From assembly GCA_002342225.1 (NCBI GenBank), contig DDPO01000113.1, forward strand, positions 1 through 11,669: a DNA stretch of 11,669 bases, in the 5' to 3' direction. The notes under the pieces are model-generated. The model saw only the letters and a program-made list of their open reading frames with translations. It had not been told where the DNA came from and did not search any database. The DNA is from Bdellovibrionaceae bacterium UBA2466. GTDB lineage: Bacteria > Bdellovibrionota > FAC87 > UBA2466. Positions 1 through 7,158 of this stretch are shown here, piece by piece. Both the position numbers and the translations under genes were made by a program. The first letter of the stretch is position 1; each line of letters begins with the position of its first letter.

Positions 1-1
1 C

Positions 2-23
2 ACTCAAAGGGTGCAGGTAATAA
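2..23. repeat. Left copy of 22-bp terminal inverted repeat
   Basis: Bases 2-23 are the exact reverse complement of 11648-11669. The core read on the plus strand is AAAGGGTGCAGGTAATAA. The copy lies 53 bp beyond the stop of the outward-pointing cysteine desulfurase gene. It overlaps a weak hairpin: CAGG at 14-17 can pair with CCTG at 30-33, and GT at 12-13 can pair with CA at 35-36 around a bulged A34. A T-rich tract follows at 41-57, so for transcription entering from the left this could act as a terminator (inference). Only one base lies outside the repeat, so no target-site duplication can be examined. Confidence 0.85.
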
Positions 24-75
24 CTTTTTCCTGACAGGGCTTTTTCTTGTTTTATTTAGTGGCAGTTTTGTTTTT
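24..75. other. Short 3' flank of the left operon, T-rich
   Basis: This 52-bp stretch separates the left repeat from the stop codon of the desulfurase gene. It contains CCTGACAGG at 30-38 and T-rich tracts at 41-57 and 68-77. No open frame or recognised site was found. In the minus-strand direction it does not form a classical GC-hairpin plus U-run terminator. Confidence 0.5.
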
Positions 76-1266
76 TTAAAGAAAAAACCTTGTCATTGAT
101 TCCAATGCGTCTGCAATGAGGCTTACTTCCTCTACCGTATTGTAAACTTGCATTGAAAATCTCACTGTTCCTGGAAGCTTCCAATACCGCATCAACGGCT
201 CAGCACAATGGGCTCCGTAGCGAGCCATAATGTTATGGCGATTGCATAAAAGAGTCACAACTTCATTGCCTGAGAGACCGTTTAAAGTAATCGAAAAAAT
301 AGGATTGGTCGGACAATCTTTTCTGAGACGGTGGATAGAGATAAAAGAATTTTTCCTAAGTAATTCCCAAAAATGAAGAGCTAACTTTTCATTGTGCTCT
401 TGGATGGCGCTCCAACCAACTTCTTGAACAAAAGCAAGAGCACTTCCCAACCCCAGAACACCTTCAATATTCGGAGTTCCAGCTTCAAACTTTGCAGGGC
501 CTGATCGGGGGGCAAAGCCAGATTCCTCAACCCAATCCACCATCCCACCCCCAACCATCCATGGAGTTGCTCTTTCCAGTACCTCTTTTCTCGCAAAAAG
601 AACCCCAACCCCACTAGGTCCAAAAATCTTGTGTCCTGAAAAAACAAGAAAATCACATCCAAGCTCCTTCACGTTAATCGGAAAGTGAGAAATTGATTGG
701 GATGCATCTACCAAAGTCAAAAGGTTGTTCTTTTTGGCCAGTTGGATCAAAGAATCAACCGGAAATAGTTCTCCCGTAATATTTGAAACATGAGAAATTG
801 CAAGAAGCTTAGTCTGCGAGTTGATTTTCTCTTGGAAAGTATCAGGATGAAAATCTCCATTTCTCAAAGGGTTTACCAATTCTACTTTAGCTCTTTGAAA
901 CCAGGGCAAGAAATTGGAGTGGTGTTCGAAAATCGAATTAAGCACATGGGAGTCTTGTGTAAGCCCAGCTAAATGAGCAGCGAGGTTAATTCCTTCAGTC
1001 GCATTCTTTACAAAAATAATTTCATCCGGAGAGGCATTAAGAAAATCGGCTAATCGAATGCGTACCTTTTCATAAAGCTCGCTGGCCTCTTGTGTCAGCG
1101 TATTTTCGCCACGATGAACGTTGCTGCATAGATGAGTGTAGAAATAGTTAACCGAATTAATCACTGATTGGGGCTTAAGGGTAGTAGAAGCATTATCGGC
1201 AAAAATAATCGCTTTCCCGTTTTGTTGGCGACTAAGCGCTGGAAAGTGTGAGCGAAAGTGATCCAT
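76..1266 (-). CDS. SufS/CsdA-type cysteine desulfurase (class V aminotransferase fold)
   Basis: This is a PLP enzyme of the group II cysteine desulfurase family, which normally takes sulfur from L-cysteine as an enzyme-bound persulfide, releasing alanine. Numbered from the ATG at 1266 (396 aa, usual family length), it has an NVHRG segment near 50, EHHSN (His116, PLP stacking), LVDASQS (Asp187), SGHKIFGPSG with the Schiff-base Lys213, KFEAGTPN, and RYGAHCAEP with the catalytic Cys354. An upstream in-frame ATG at 1287 would add 7 residues. I prefer 1266 because its ATG overlaps the ligase stop as TGATG and the product then aligns with the usual SufS N-terminus. It is the last gene of a three-gene operon. 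No SufBCD, SufE, IscU or NifU partner is present, which argues for a dedicated sulfur-donor or other PLP role in this pathway rather than general Fe-S assembly (inference). A class V lyase or aminotransferase of altered specificity remains possible. Confidence 0.93.
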   Translation of the reverse strand: MDHFRSHFPALSRQQNGKAIIFADNASTTLKPQSVINSVNYFYTHLCSNVHRGENTLTQEASELYEKVRIRLADFLNASPDEIIFVKNATEGINLAAHLAGLTQDSHVLNSIFEHHSNFLPWFQRAKVELVNPLRNGDFHPDTFQEKINSQTKLLAISHVSNITGELFPVDSLIQLAKKNNLLTLVDASQSISHFPINVKELGCDFLVFSGHKIFGPSGVGVLFARKEVLERATPWMVGGGMVDWVEESGFAPRSGPAKFEAGTPNIEGVLGLGSALAFVQEVGWSAIQEHNEKLALHFWELLRKNSFISIHRLRKDCPTNPIFSITLNGLSGNEVVTLLCNRHNIMARYGAHCAEPLMRYWKLPGTVRFSMQVYNTVEEVSLIADALESMTRFFL

Positions 1267-2756
1267 CAAATTAGCTTGCTCCCACATTCTGAAAAAGAAA
1301 ATCGAAATTTCATGGAGGGCTCAGGCCTAAAAAAGCCTTCCTTTTTAATCGTGATCTGAGCTCGTTCTCCAAGAAGCATTTGGGCCTTCTTAATTATCAA
1401 GTCTAAATCAGCTTCTTTAAAAAATAGGGAGGGAATATAGGAGAGCTCATAAGTACAATCTTTCTGATGTACAAGCCGGTAAAACTTAACTCCCCTCATT
1501 CCATAGAAAATACTGTCGATACGAAGCGGACTAACTATTTGAGGCGTCTCATGTGAGGACATAATCAAATCACCCGTTCTGCCATGAATCAGTCCTAGAC
1601 GACTTGCCGTGGAACCGCAGGGGCATGCTCCCGAGATGCGCTCAACAGCATCGCCTATCTGATAGCGAATAAAAGGCATATTAAAATTGCTTAAATCAGT
1701 CAGAAAAATTTCGCCAATTTCTCCCGGTAAGGCCGGGCGTCCTTGTTTTAAAACTTCAACCCAAACAAGGCGCTCATCCTCGTGAAAAAATCCGTATCGG
1801 CAGGTTCGAGCCACCCCTAACACCTCTGACCCACCGTATTGTGAGTGAACAACACATTGAAAAACCTCCGTGAGCAAAGATCTCTGCGAAGGAGTTAAGA
1901 GTTCATAGCTGGTCAGAATAAATCTCACTTTCGGTGCGGAAAGATTATTCTCGATTAGATACCAAGCAAAAGAAGAAAGATAAACCGGATCCCCTACCAG
2001 AATAGATGGCTGGTGTTTTAGAAGCGTCTTTCGAATGGAGTGAAAAGTCTCAAAATCTGACTCTAAAATATTTTTTTCCGCAGCTAAGGGAACCATCTCT
2101 CCCAAATGCCTCGTGAAAAAGGTGCGCGAAAAAAAAGGAAGATTGTCTGAATTGCCTCGTTGGGAAATGGCGCAGTTGAGCCCAGAGCAATGGGGGGTAG
2201 AAAGTACAAAAACAGGACTAGTTAAAAGTCCTTTTTCGTAATGGATGACCGAATTAATGAGGGTCCTCGTATCGGCATTATCAGGACGAACATGTTGAAT
2301 GCTTTGAGCGGTCGACCCAGAAGTTCTCGCAAGAAGACCGGGGGAGAATGTTTTGTTGGGTGTTAGCAGGCGATCGGGAAAATTGGCTCTAATTGTAGCC
2401 TTGGTGAGGATCGTAATACTGGCAAAAAGAGTTTCTAAGCTTTCAGGGGATTTTGAAGTGATGCCGCCTAAAGTCTCCTGATAATGCGGTATATTTTCTT
2501 TAGCAAAATGGAGAAGTCGCAGGAGCTTCGCTTTTTTAGTTTCTAAGGAAACTGGCTTTATCAAAAGGGGGAAATGGCCAGCAATAAAAGCTAAACAAAG
2601 TTGTTTGTACCGGATTAAAACTCTCCGAGTTTTAAGATGCCAAAAGGAAGCTCTCTGCGACAAGGTCTGAATATTCTCGATTCTTCCTCTGATAAAACGA
2701 ACCGGTGCCGGAGGACGCGGAAGCGAGAGGTTGTTATGAAAGTTAGAATCAATCAT
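1266..2756 (-). CDS. PaaK/CapK-like adenylate-forming enzyme (carboxylate-AMP ligase)
   Basis: This 496-aa protein belongs to the ANL superfamily near phenylacetate-CoA ligase and CapK/F390-synthetase-like proteins. Members activate a carboxylate as acyl-AMP and may pass it to CoA, an amine or another nucleophile. Visible motifs in order are ARTSGST at 143-149 (phosphate-binding loop), SQYGGSE at 305-311 (adenine/Mg motif), FIRYQIGD at 362-369 (ribose-binding Asp369), CPCGS at 378-382, HGRTGDLI at 391-398 (hinge region), and KFRFSF at 483-488, where Lys483 sits in the position of the catalytic C-terminal lysine. The usual Gly before that Lys is Met482. The length is slightly above PaaK, with an N-terminal extension rich in Pro and Arg. 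The start ATG overlaps the preceding radical SAM stop as ATGA, and the stop overlaps the desulfurase start, so the three proteins should be made together. The acyl substrate cannot be read from the sequence. Confidence 0.9.
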   Translation of the reverse strand: MIDSNFHNNLSLPRPPAPVRFIRGRIENIQTLSQRASFWHLKTRRVLIRYKQLCLAFIAGHFPLLIKPVSLETKKAKLLRLLHFAKENIPHYQETLGGITSKSPESLETLFASITILTKATIRANFPDRLLTPNKTFSPGLLARTSGSTAQSIQHVRPDNADTRTLINSVIHYEKGLLTSPVFVLSTPHCSGLNCAISQRGNSDNLPFFSRTFFTRHLGEMVPLAAEKNILESDFETFHSIRKTLLKHQPSILVGDPVYLSSFAWYLIENNLSAPKVRFILTSYELLTPSQRSLLTEVFQCVVHSQYGGSEVLGVARTCRYGFFHEDERLVWVEVLKQGRPALPGEIGEIFLTDLSNFNMPFIRYQIGDAVERISGACPCGSTASRLGLIHGRTGDLIMSSHETPQIVSPLRIDSIFYGMRGVKFYRLVHQKDCTYELSYIPSLFFKEADLDLIIKKAQMLLGERAQITIKKEGFFRPEPSMKFRFSFSECGSKLI

Positions 2757-3742
2757 AGACCTAACTCTTGCTCCTTCGCATCATTAACCCTATTTTGAAT
2801 CATTTTGTTTCGATGAAAGTAAACACACCCCTTACAAAAATGTTCAAACCTTTTGTTGCGAAATTTTTCTCTAAATTCCTTATAACGTCGCGAATGCCAA
2901 ATTTCCGTAAATCTCTGCCGGTTTATATTATCAATGGGCATACTATCAGCTCCGGGCATGCAACAGATACAAACGGACCCATCGGCTTCAATCACAGTTG
3001 TGTAGTATCCCGCGTAACAAGAAACGTTTTGGAAAGGAGGAGCCCCGTCCCAGGGATTAAAACTATCCAGATTAGTTTTTACTCCTAAGCGTTTAGCTTC
3101 CTCCAGTAATCGAGGTAATTCCTCATTGAGAAAAAGCTGCTCGTTGTGATCCAAGCCAAAAGCTTCATCGCGAAGGTTTTTAAAAGAGGCTTCAACTCCT
3201 AGCTTTTGAACGAGCTTTAAAAAAAGAGAAATCTCTTTGAGATTAATTTTTCCGATAACAAAATTCAATTTTACTCGAATATCAGATTTTACAGAGCCGA
3301 TTAAAGCTAAAAGGTGCTCAAATGAAGATAGGCCGCCATGTCTTTTTCCTCTCTGATTAGGATGAAAAGTGAGGAAGGTTTCTTCAGTGGCGGCAGAAGT
3401 ATTAACCACCAGTTCGCTCACACCAGAGGTCTTCAAAGCCATCGGATCTTTACAGAGGAGTAGATTGGTAAGCAATCTGACAGAAAAGTAACGGCTTGCA
3501 TTTCTTAAAATAGAGTAAATCTGTGGGTGGGCTAGAGGGTCTCCGCCTCCTGCAATGACCAGCTCTTTAAAGCCAACGAGAGAAAGGTCCTGAAACAGCT
3601 CTTGGGACTTTTCAAGCGAAATACTTTGTTTTTTCCATTCAACCGGCTTCCCCTCTACATTTTGTCCGTAATACCAGCAACCCAAGCAATCCAGTTGGCA
3701 AGCATTAGTGGGACGAAGTTGTGCAGAGGAAAGAGGGATCAT
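2753..3742 (-). CDS. Radical SAM protein with SPASM-like C-terminal cysteines
   Basis: This 329-aa protein has the radical SAM CxxxCxxC motif as Cys15, Cys19 and Cys22 (NACQLDCLGCW), which binds the [4Fe-4S] cluster that cleaves SAM. GGGDPLAHP at 65-73 occupies the GGE position, with Asp replacing Glu. The C-terminal third has a Cys set suggesting an auxiliary Fe-S cluster: Cys242, then CICC giving Cys258, 260 and 261, then CKGC giving Cys303 and 306. The EADGSVC and FTEIWHSRRYKEFRE segments are typical of SPASM/twitch proteins. It is the first gene of the left operon. No Shine-Dalgarno sequence is visible before the ATG, so a very short or leaderless mRNA is possible. Substrate unknown; the adjacent ligase and desulfurase suggest modification of a small acid or its conjugate rather than general metabolism (inference). 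Confidence 0.92.
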   Translation of the reverse strand: MIPLSSAQLRPTNACQLDCLGCWYYGQNVEGKPVEWKKQSISLEKSQELFQDLSLVGFKELVIAGGGDPLAHPQIYSILRNASRYFSVRLLTNLLLCKDPMALKTSGVSELVVNTSAATEETFLTFHPNQRGKRHGGLSSFEHLLALIGSVKSDIRVKLNFVIGKINLKEISLFLKLVQKLGVEASFKNLRDEAFGLDHNEQLFLNEELPRLLEEAKRLGVKTNLDSFNPWDGAPPFQNVSCYAGYYTTVIEADGSVCICCMPGADSMPIDNINRQRFTEIWHSRRYKEFREKFRNKRFEHFCKGCVYFHRNKMIQNRVNDAKEQELGL

Positions 3743-3868
3743 AACGTTTGGATTTTAGAATAAAAAGGGACTGCTGAATAGCGATGTTAATCACTTTTTT
3801 ATATCACCGACCATTTGTCTCCTTTAATATAAATAGGTGTTCTCGGTTTTCTCGATTGGGCAAGAAAG
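3743..3868. promoter_or_regulatory. Divergent intergenic region, presumed bidirectional promoters
   Basis: This 126-bp gap is the only substantial one between divergent operons, so both left and right operon promoters should lie here. For the plus strand the best -10-like sequence is TATAAA at 3828-3833 in an AT-rich run, with no good -35 at 16-18 bp. For the minus strand a TATTCT (plus-strand AGAATA, 3757-3762) lies 14 bp before the ATG, and a TTAACA-like element is 22 bp upstream, too far for a standard spacing. No operator palindrome or riboswitch is evident. The assignment rests mainly on gene layout. Confidence 0.45.
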
Positions 3869-4381
3869 ATGAAGTCAAAAAAAAGAGCCTCTTTATGCTT
3901 TTTATTGATCGGTGTATTTTTCATTCACAATTTACTGCCTTACGTCGGATTGCGCTTTGAGTCATGCCAAACAATGTTTTCAAATTTGCGCCTGTCCCCC
4001 AATGGGCAATTAAACAATCACTTGGTTACTGGGCAATTTAGGATTTCGGACTTGGGGACCTATCTTAACTTAAAAGAGCTTAGTATTATCTGGAGTAGCC
4101 CCCCTTCTCGAATTGAGGAGGAAAAAGAATTGTTTTTGAAAAAGGCGAGATGGGTAAATACAGAAGCATTGCGTTGGATTTTGAAAAGTATATGTAACCG
4201 TGCTGAAATCATCTCTGCTTCTGTGACTCAGGATTTGTTGACTTACCAAAGAATAAATAATCTTTGCGAAGCAACGAGTTATGTGACGCCTCATTGGTTG
4301 ATCCCGATTCAACTTTATCCACCCAATGATGGTTATGAATTAAAGCTGATTGAACCCGGTCTCAATCGAGAAAATTTGTGA
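3869..4381 (+). CDS. Small membrane-anchored protein preceding the HTTM-like protein
   Basis: This 170-aa protein has a basic N-terminus (MKSKKR), then a hydrophobic segment at about 8-24 that fits a signal anchor. The rest (about 26-170) is predicted to be extracytoplasmic. The LRFESCQTMFSNLRLSPNG segment at 28-46 resembles a conserved stretch I associate with proteins around HTTM (vitamin K-dependent carboxylase-like) membrane domains, which have a similar TMFSNLR motif. Cys residues at 10, 33, 109 and 133 could form disulfides if exported. Its stop overlaps the next start as GTGA, so the two products are probably partners. No enzyme motif is recognised. It could be the detached periplasmic part of an HTTM protein; function unknown. 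Confidence 0.75.
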   Translation: MKSKKRASLCFLLIGVFFIHNLLPYVGLRFESCQTMFSNLRLSPNGQLNNHLVTGQFRISDLGTYLNLKELSIIWSSPPSRIEEEKELFLKKARWVNTEALRWILKSICNRAEIISASVTQDLLTYQRINNLCEATSYVTPHWLIPIQLYPPNDGYELKLIEPGLNRENL

Positions 4382-5331
4382 GTCCTTGTGTTAGATTTTT
4401 TAATAGATGGGTTTATCTCGGTGTGGCGATCCATATTTTGCACTTGCGTACCTTCGAAAGATTCATTCCCGGATTAAACTCTAAGTATTTTGTATTCCCT
4501 GGATGGCATCAATTTCTTCCAAATAGCTGGTTTGTTTTCACGCAATTAAGTTTGATGATCCTTATATTTTGGAACCTGTTTTACCCAACTCAGGGAAAAA
4601 GTTACTTTCTAACTGTTCTCATCATCCTGGATTATTTAACTTTCCCCATGCGCATCATGAACCACTATACATTGTTGGTCTTTGTTCTTTTGAATCAATT
4701 GATTTGGTTCTCATTCGAAAGAACAAATCTATCCGGCCACTGTGATGCATTTAAAAAAACTTCCTCGTTAATGTTGGGGATTGCCTTTTTTTGTGCTGGA
4801 TTTCATAAATTGAATGCTGCCTACTTGGATCCCGCCGATGAAAATAACACCGTTGTTTTGTTGTTTCGTCATTTGGCCCTCATTTTAAACCTTAAATTCA
4901 CTGCCCCAGCTGGCCTGATACAGACGGTCGCTATTATTTCGATCGTTATTGAAATATCTTTTATCTTTTTTCTTTTATTGAAGACGGAACAAGTTGAATC
5001 ATTTATCAGTCTGTTTTTTCTACTATTTATCTTGTTCCTAGTTTTAGTAAAAAGAATTCCTGACTATACTTGGATTGCTAGTTGCTTTACGCCGTTGTTC
5101 TTTAATGAGGACAAGTGGCAGCGAGTTAGAGGCGGGCTTGTTAGTTCCAAATCGAGCCTATATTTTATTACGGCATTTGTCGTGCTGCTGAGCTGGGTTT
5201 TTCTTCGCCATTTAGGAATAAAAATGTTACTGTTTTTACCAGTTCTGATGCTGATATGCGTCCTCATGAACGGAATAATAAAAGATTCTAAACTTCACCC
5301 ATGTTGCGAAGGCTTAAAAAGCAAAAAATAG
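4378..5331 (+). CDS. Polytopic HTTM-like membrane protein
   Basis: This 317-aa protein starts at a GTG inside the 4-nt GTGA overlap with the preceding gene. It is strongly hydrophobic with roughly 9-10 membrane segments, at about 10-25, 52-68, 76-91, 97-112, 128-147, 160-176, 180-201, 208-225, 259-277 and 281-300. The segment FFCAGFHKLNAAYLDP at 137-152 matches the AG-x-x-KLN pattern that I recall from HTTM (horizontally transferred transmembrane) domains, distant relatives of the gamma-glutamyl carboxylase membrane domain. Bacterial HTTM proteins mostly lack a proven activity. A DoxX-like or unclassified integral membrane protein is the alternative. The final 31 nt also encode the start of the next gene in another frame, giving a Cys- and Lys-containing tail (PCCEGLKSKK). 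It probably acts in the cytoplasmic membrane with the 170-aa protein. Confidence 0.8.
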   Translation: MSPCVRFFNRWVYLGVAIHILHLRTFERFIPGLNSKYFVFPGWHQFLPNSWFVFTQLSLMILIFWNLFYPTQGKSYFLTVLIILDYLTFPMRIMNHYTLLVFVLLNQLIWFSFERTNLSGHCDAFKKTSSLMLGIAFFCAGFHKLNAAYLDPADENNTVVLLFRHLALILNLKFTAPAGLIQTVAIISIVIEISFIFFLLLKTEQVESFISLFFLLFILFLVLVKRIPDYTWIASCFTPLFFNEDKWQRVRGGLVSSKSSLYFITAFVVLLSWVFLRHLGIKMLLFLPVLMLICVLMNGIIKDSKLHPCCEGLKSKK

Positions 5332-6167
5332 TTCTAAAAAGTCTACAGATACACGCAACTCATCTATGTAATTTGAGCTGCAGCAGTTGCAATGCTTTTA
5401 GCCAATTTAAGATAAAAGGTTCATTGGACGCAGACACTCTCAGCACATGGCTAAAAAAGTGGGAGCCCAGAGTTCACCTTGAGAAGATCTGCCTTTTAGG
5501 GGGAGAGCCAACTCTCAACCCCGAATTAATTGATTTAATCCGAACAGTTTATCGATTCTTCCCGAAAAAAAGCACTCAAAAGGTTCTTTTTACCAATGGG
5601 TTCTATCTGAAAAATCATTCTGGTTTGGAAAAAGTTCTACGAGATTGCCAATTCGAATTAAGATTAACCGTTCATTCTGATGAGCCCCATTATCTTTCTA
5701 GAATCTTGCCCATAATAGAGGAATGCAAGAGATGGGAGGGTGTTTCCTTTTTGGTCTATAATGGCTCCGGGAAGAATATTGATGGAATTGAATTTCGAGA
5801 GGAAAAATGGACGAAGAGGTATCACGAGACAGAGGGAAAGGTGGTTCCCTTTGAAGACAAGAATCCCCGATCTAGCTGGGAAAAATGTCCGTCTAAATTT
5901 AGTATGCAGTTGCATGATGGCAGAATTTGGAAGTGCCCCATGATCACGTATCTTCGGTTGCTTAAGCCCGAAGTTCGACAAGATCCGGCATGGGAGCCTT
6001 ACATGAAATACCAAGGGATTGGTCCAGATTGCACAGACAAGGAACTTTTGGACTTTTCTTTAAGAGAAGACGAAGAAATCTGCGGAATGTGCCCCTCTAA
6101 ACGAATTGACTTTAGCAAGGGGAACCCGCTCCCTAAACGACCAAAAATGAGCAGCTATGAAGGCTAA
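5301..6167 (+). CDS. Short radical SAM enzyme, paralogue of the 9438-10298 gene
   Basis: This 288-aa protein has the SAM-cluster motif HLCNLSCSSC (Cys23, Cys27, Cys30) and LLGGEPTLNPEL at 65-76 (GGE at 67-69), so a functional core is expected. The C-terminal half has five Cys also found in the paralogue: Cys196, Cys212 (WKCP), Cys244 (PDCTD) and Cys261/264 (ICGMCP). These suggest one or two auxiliary clusters. The block VPFEDKNPRSSWEKC at 182-196 is nearly the same in the other copy. The arrangement is shorter than a standard SPASM protein. The gene starts 31 nt inside the upstream membrane-protein gene with no clear ribosome site, implying translational coupling. Its last 11 nt overlap the next start. 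Substrate unknown; the neighbours suggest an envelope glycan or a small secreted molecule (inference). Confidence 0.9.
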   Translation: MLRRLKKQKIVLKSLQIHATHLCNLSCSSCNAFSQFKIKGSLDADTLSTWLKKWEPRVHLEKICLLGGEPTLNPELIDLIRTVYRFFPKKSTQKVLFTNGFYLKNHSGLEKVLRDCQFELRLTVHSDEPHYLSRILPIIEECKRWEGVSFLVYNGSGKNIDGIEFREEKWTKRYHETEGKVVPFEDKNPRSSWEKCPSKFSMQLHDGRIWKCPMITYLRLLKPEVRQDPAWEPYMKYQGIGPDCTDKELLDFSLREDEEICGMCPSKRIDFSKGNPLPKRPKMSSYEG

Positions 6168-7158
6168 TAAGAGTTTGATTTTGGTTTTGGTATCGCTGGT
6201 GTCCATTGCTATCGTCGTATTAAAAGCAAGCGATCGGCTTATTGACTTATTTTGGAAAAAACCAAGTTCTTTTTCTGGTAAAGAACTACGAAGTTGGCCC
6301 AGAGATATGGATTTCAAAATACCGAATCCTTACAGCGAGCAAAATGACTTGGAATACCACTTTTTTGTAACTGATCAATATGGTGCACTCAAAGGGGCTA
6401 GAAGCTCCTCGGGGCAATTGGCCTGGATCTTTGGAGATATTCGCACTGCTAATCTCACCGTTTCCAAGGAAAAAAGGTGGCCAAGTTTAATTCAACTGAC
6501 CAATCTCAACTTTGGATTTCCATTATTTAATTTTTTTCAGTTAAAAGACCAGATTTCAAAGCTACTTATTGAGATTCCTTTTAAGCCTAAGCATGTATTT
6601 TTAGGCGACGGTATTGGCAAATGGGTTTTCTTCGGAGCGGATTTGGAAAAAGAAAGCTGGCCTAAACATAGAAGTTTTGACCTGAGTCCCTATTGGGTTT
6701 GGGGAAAACCAGCAGCGTCTCACACATTTTTTGAGTTTCTATGTTTCTACTGGACATCCCCCTTTTGTCAGTTTCGAAGACCCTCACAAGAATCTGCCCC
6801 CATAATTAAAAATATTGAACCGAGATGGAGTGGAGAAGATATAAAAAAGCGATTCAATCTAGCATTTGAGAGCGTTTCTCAAGTAAAAACAGTTCTTAGA
6901 CAACGGGATATAGGATTGATTGGGCTGACTACTCCTTATGCAAAGTGGGAGCGTAAATGGAAAAGAGATGCGAACGCAATGTTAAAATTAAAGTACGCGG
7001 AGTTATCGATACCTGTTATTGATATTGAGAAGTGCTTTGAAGAGTTGGGAAATCCAGATGATTTATTTAAGGTACAAGGTTCTGAGGTCGGGACTCTGAG
7101 TTTATCGGGTAATCGGGTGTTTGCGAAGTGTTTTGATCAATTGATATTGAATCTATGA
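6157..7158 (+). CDS. Membrane-anchored SGNH-fold pseudoenzyme (predicted inactive)
   Basis: This 333-aa protein has a single N-terminal hydrophobic anchor at about 7-22 and a predicted extracytoplasmic domain. It looks like a degenerate paralogue of the next gene. VTDQYG at 71-76 matches TTDEYG there. A 16-residue ungapped stretch from Gly93 (GDIRTANLTV to Trp108) matches the neighbour's GDSFTFGDEV to Trp131, including GD, T, V-S and W. The nucleophile Ser is Ile95. The block III Asn is not evident (GDGIGK at 150-155), and the C-terminal GTLSLSGN at 312-319 lacks His; no His occurs after residue 300. If the alignment is right it cannot be a classical SGNH hydrolase. It could be a partner, glycan-binding protein or scaffold for the active copy (inference). 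It overlaps the upstream gene by 11 nt and the downstream gene by ATGA. Family assignment is moderate; existence of the CDS is secure. Confidence 0.85.
   Translation: MKANKSLILVLVSLVSIAIVVLKASDRLIDLFWKKPSSFSGKELRSWPRDMDFKIPNPYSEQNDLEYHFFVTDQYGALKGARSSSGQLAWIFGDIRTANLTVSKEKRWPSLIQLTNLNFGFPLFNFFQLKDQISKLLIEIPFKPKHVFLGDGIGKWVFFGADLEKESWPKHRSFDLSPYWVWGKPAASHTFFEFLCFYWTSPFCQFRRPSQESAPIIKNIEPRWSGEDIKKRFNLAFESVSQVKTVLRQRDIGLIGLTTPYAKWERKWKRDANAMLKLKYAELSIPVIDIEKCFEELGNPDDLFKVQGSEVGTLSLSGNRVFAKCFDQLILNL

Noticed and set aside
381..662. Second minus-strand open frame of about 93 codons
   Set aside because: It is a different frame inside the cysteine desulfurase gene, overlapping the PLP-lysine region. 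The composition is Leu/Gly/Trp-rich and non-protein-like.
378..1266. Housekeeping Suf/Isc iron-sulfur assembly locus
   Set aside because: Despite the SufS-like enzyme, no SufB, SufC, SufD, SufE/SufU, IscU or IscR gene is adjacent; the neighbours are a ligase and a radical SAM enzyme.
2768..3088. Open frame of about 106 codons on the plus strand
   Set aside because: It lies wholly antisense within the radical SAM gene 2753-3742, whose Cys motifs occupy the other strand. The translation has no recognisable domain.
3743..3868. Possible RiPP precursor peptide in the divergent spacer
   Set aside because: No start codon with a ribosome site followed by a usable short frame was found; the region is AT-rich non-coding sequence.
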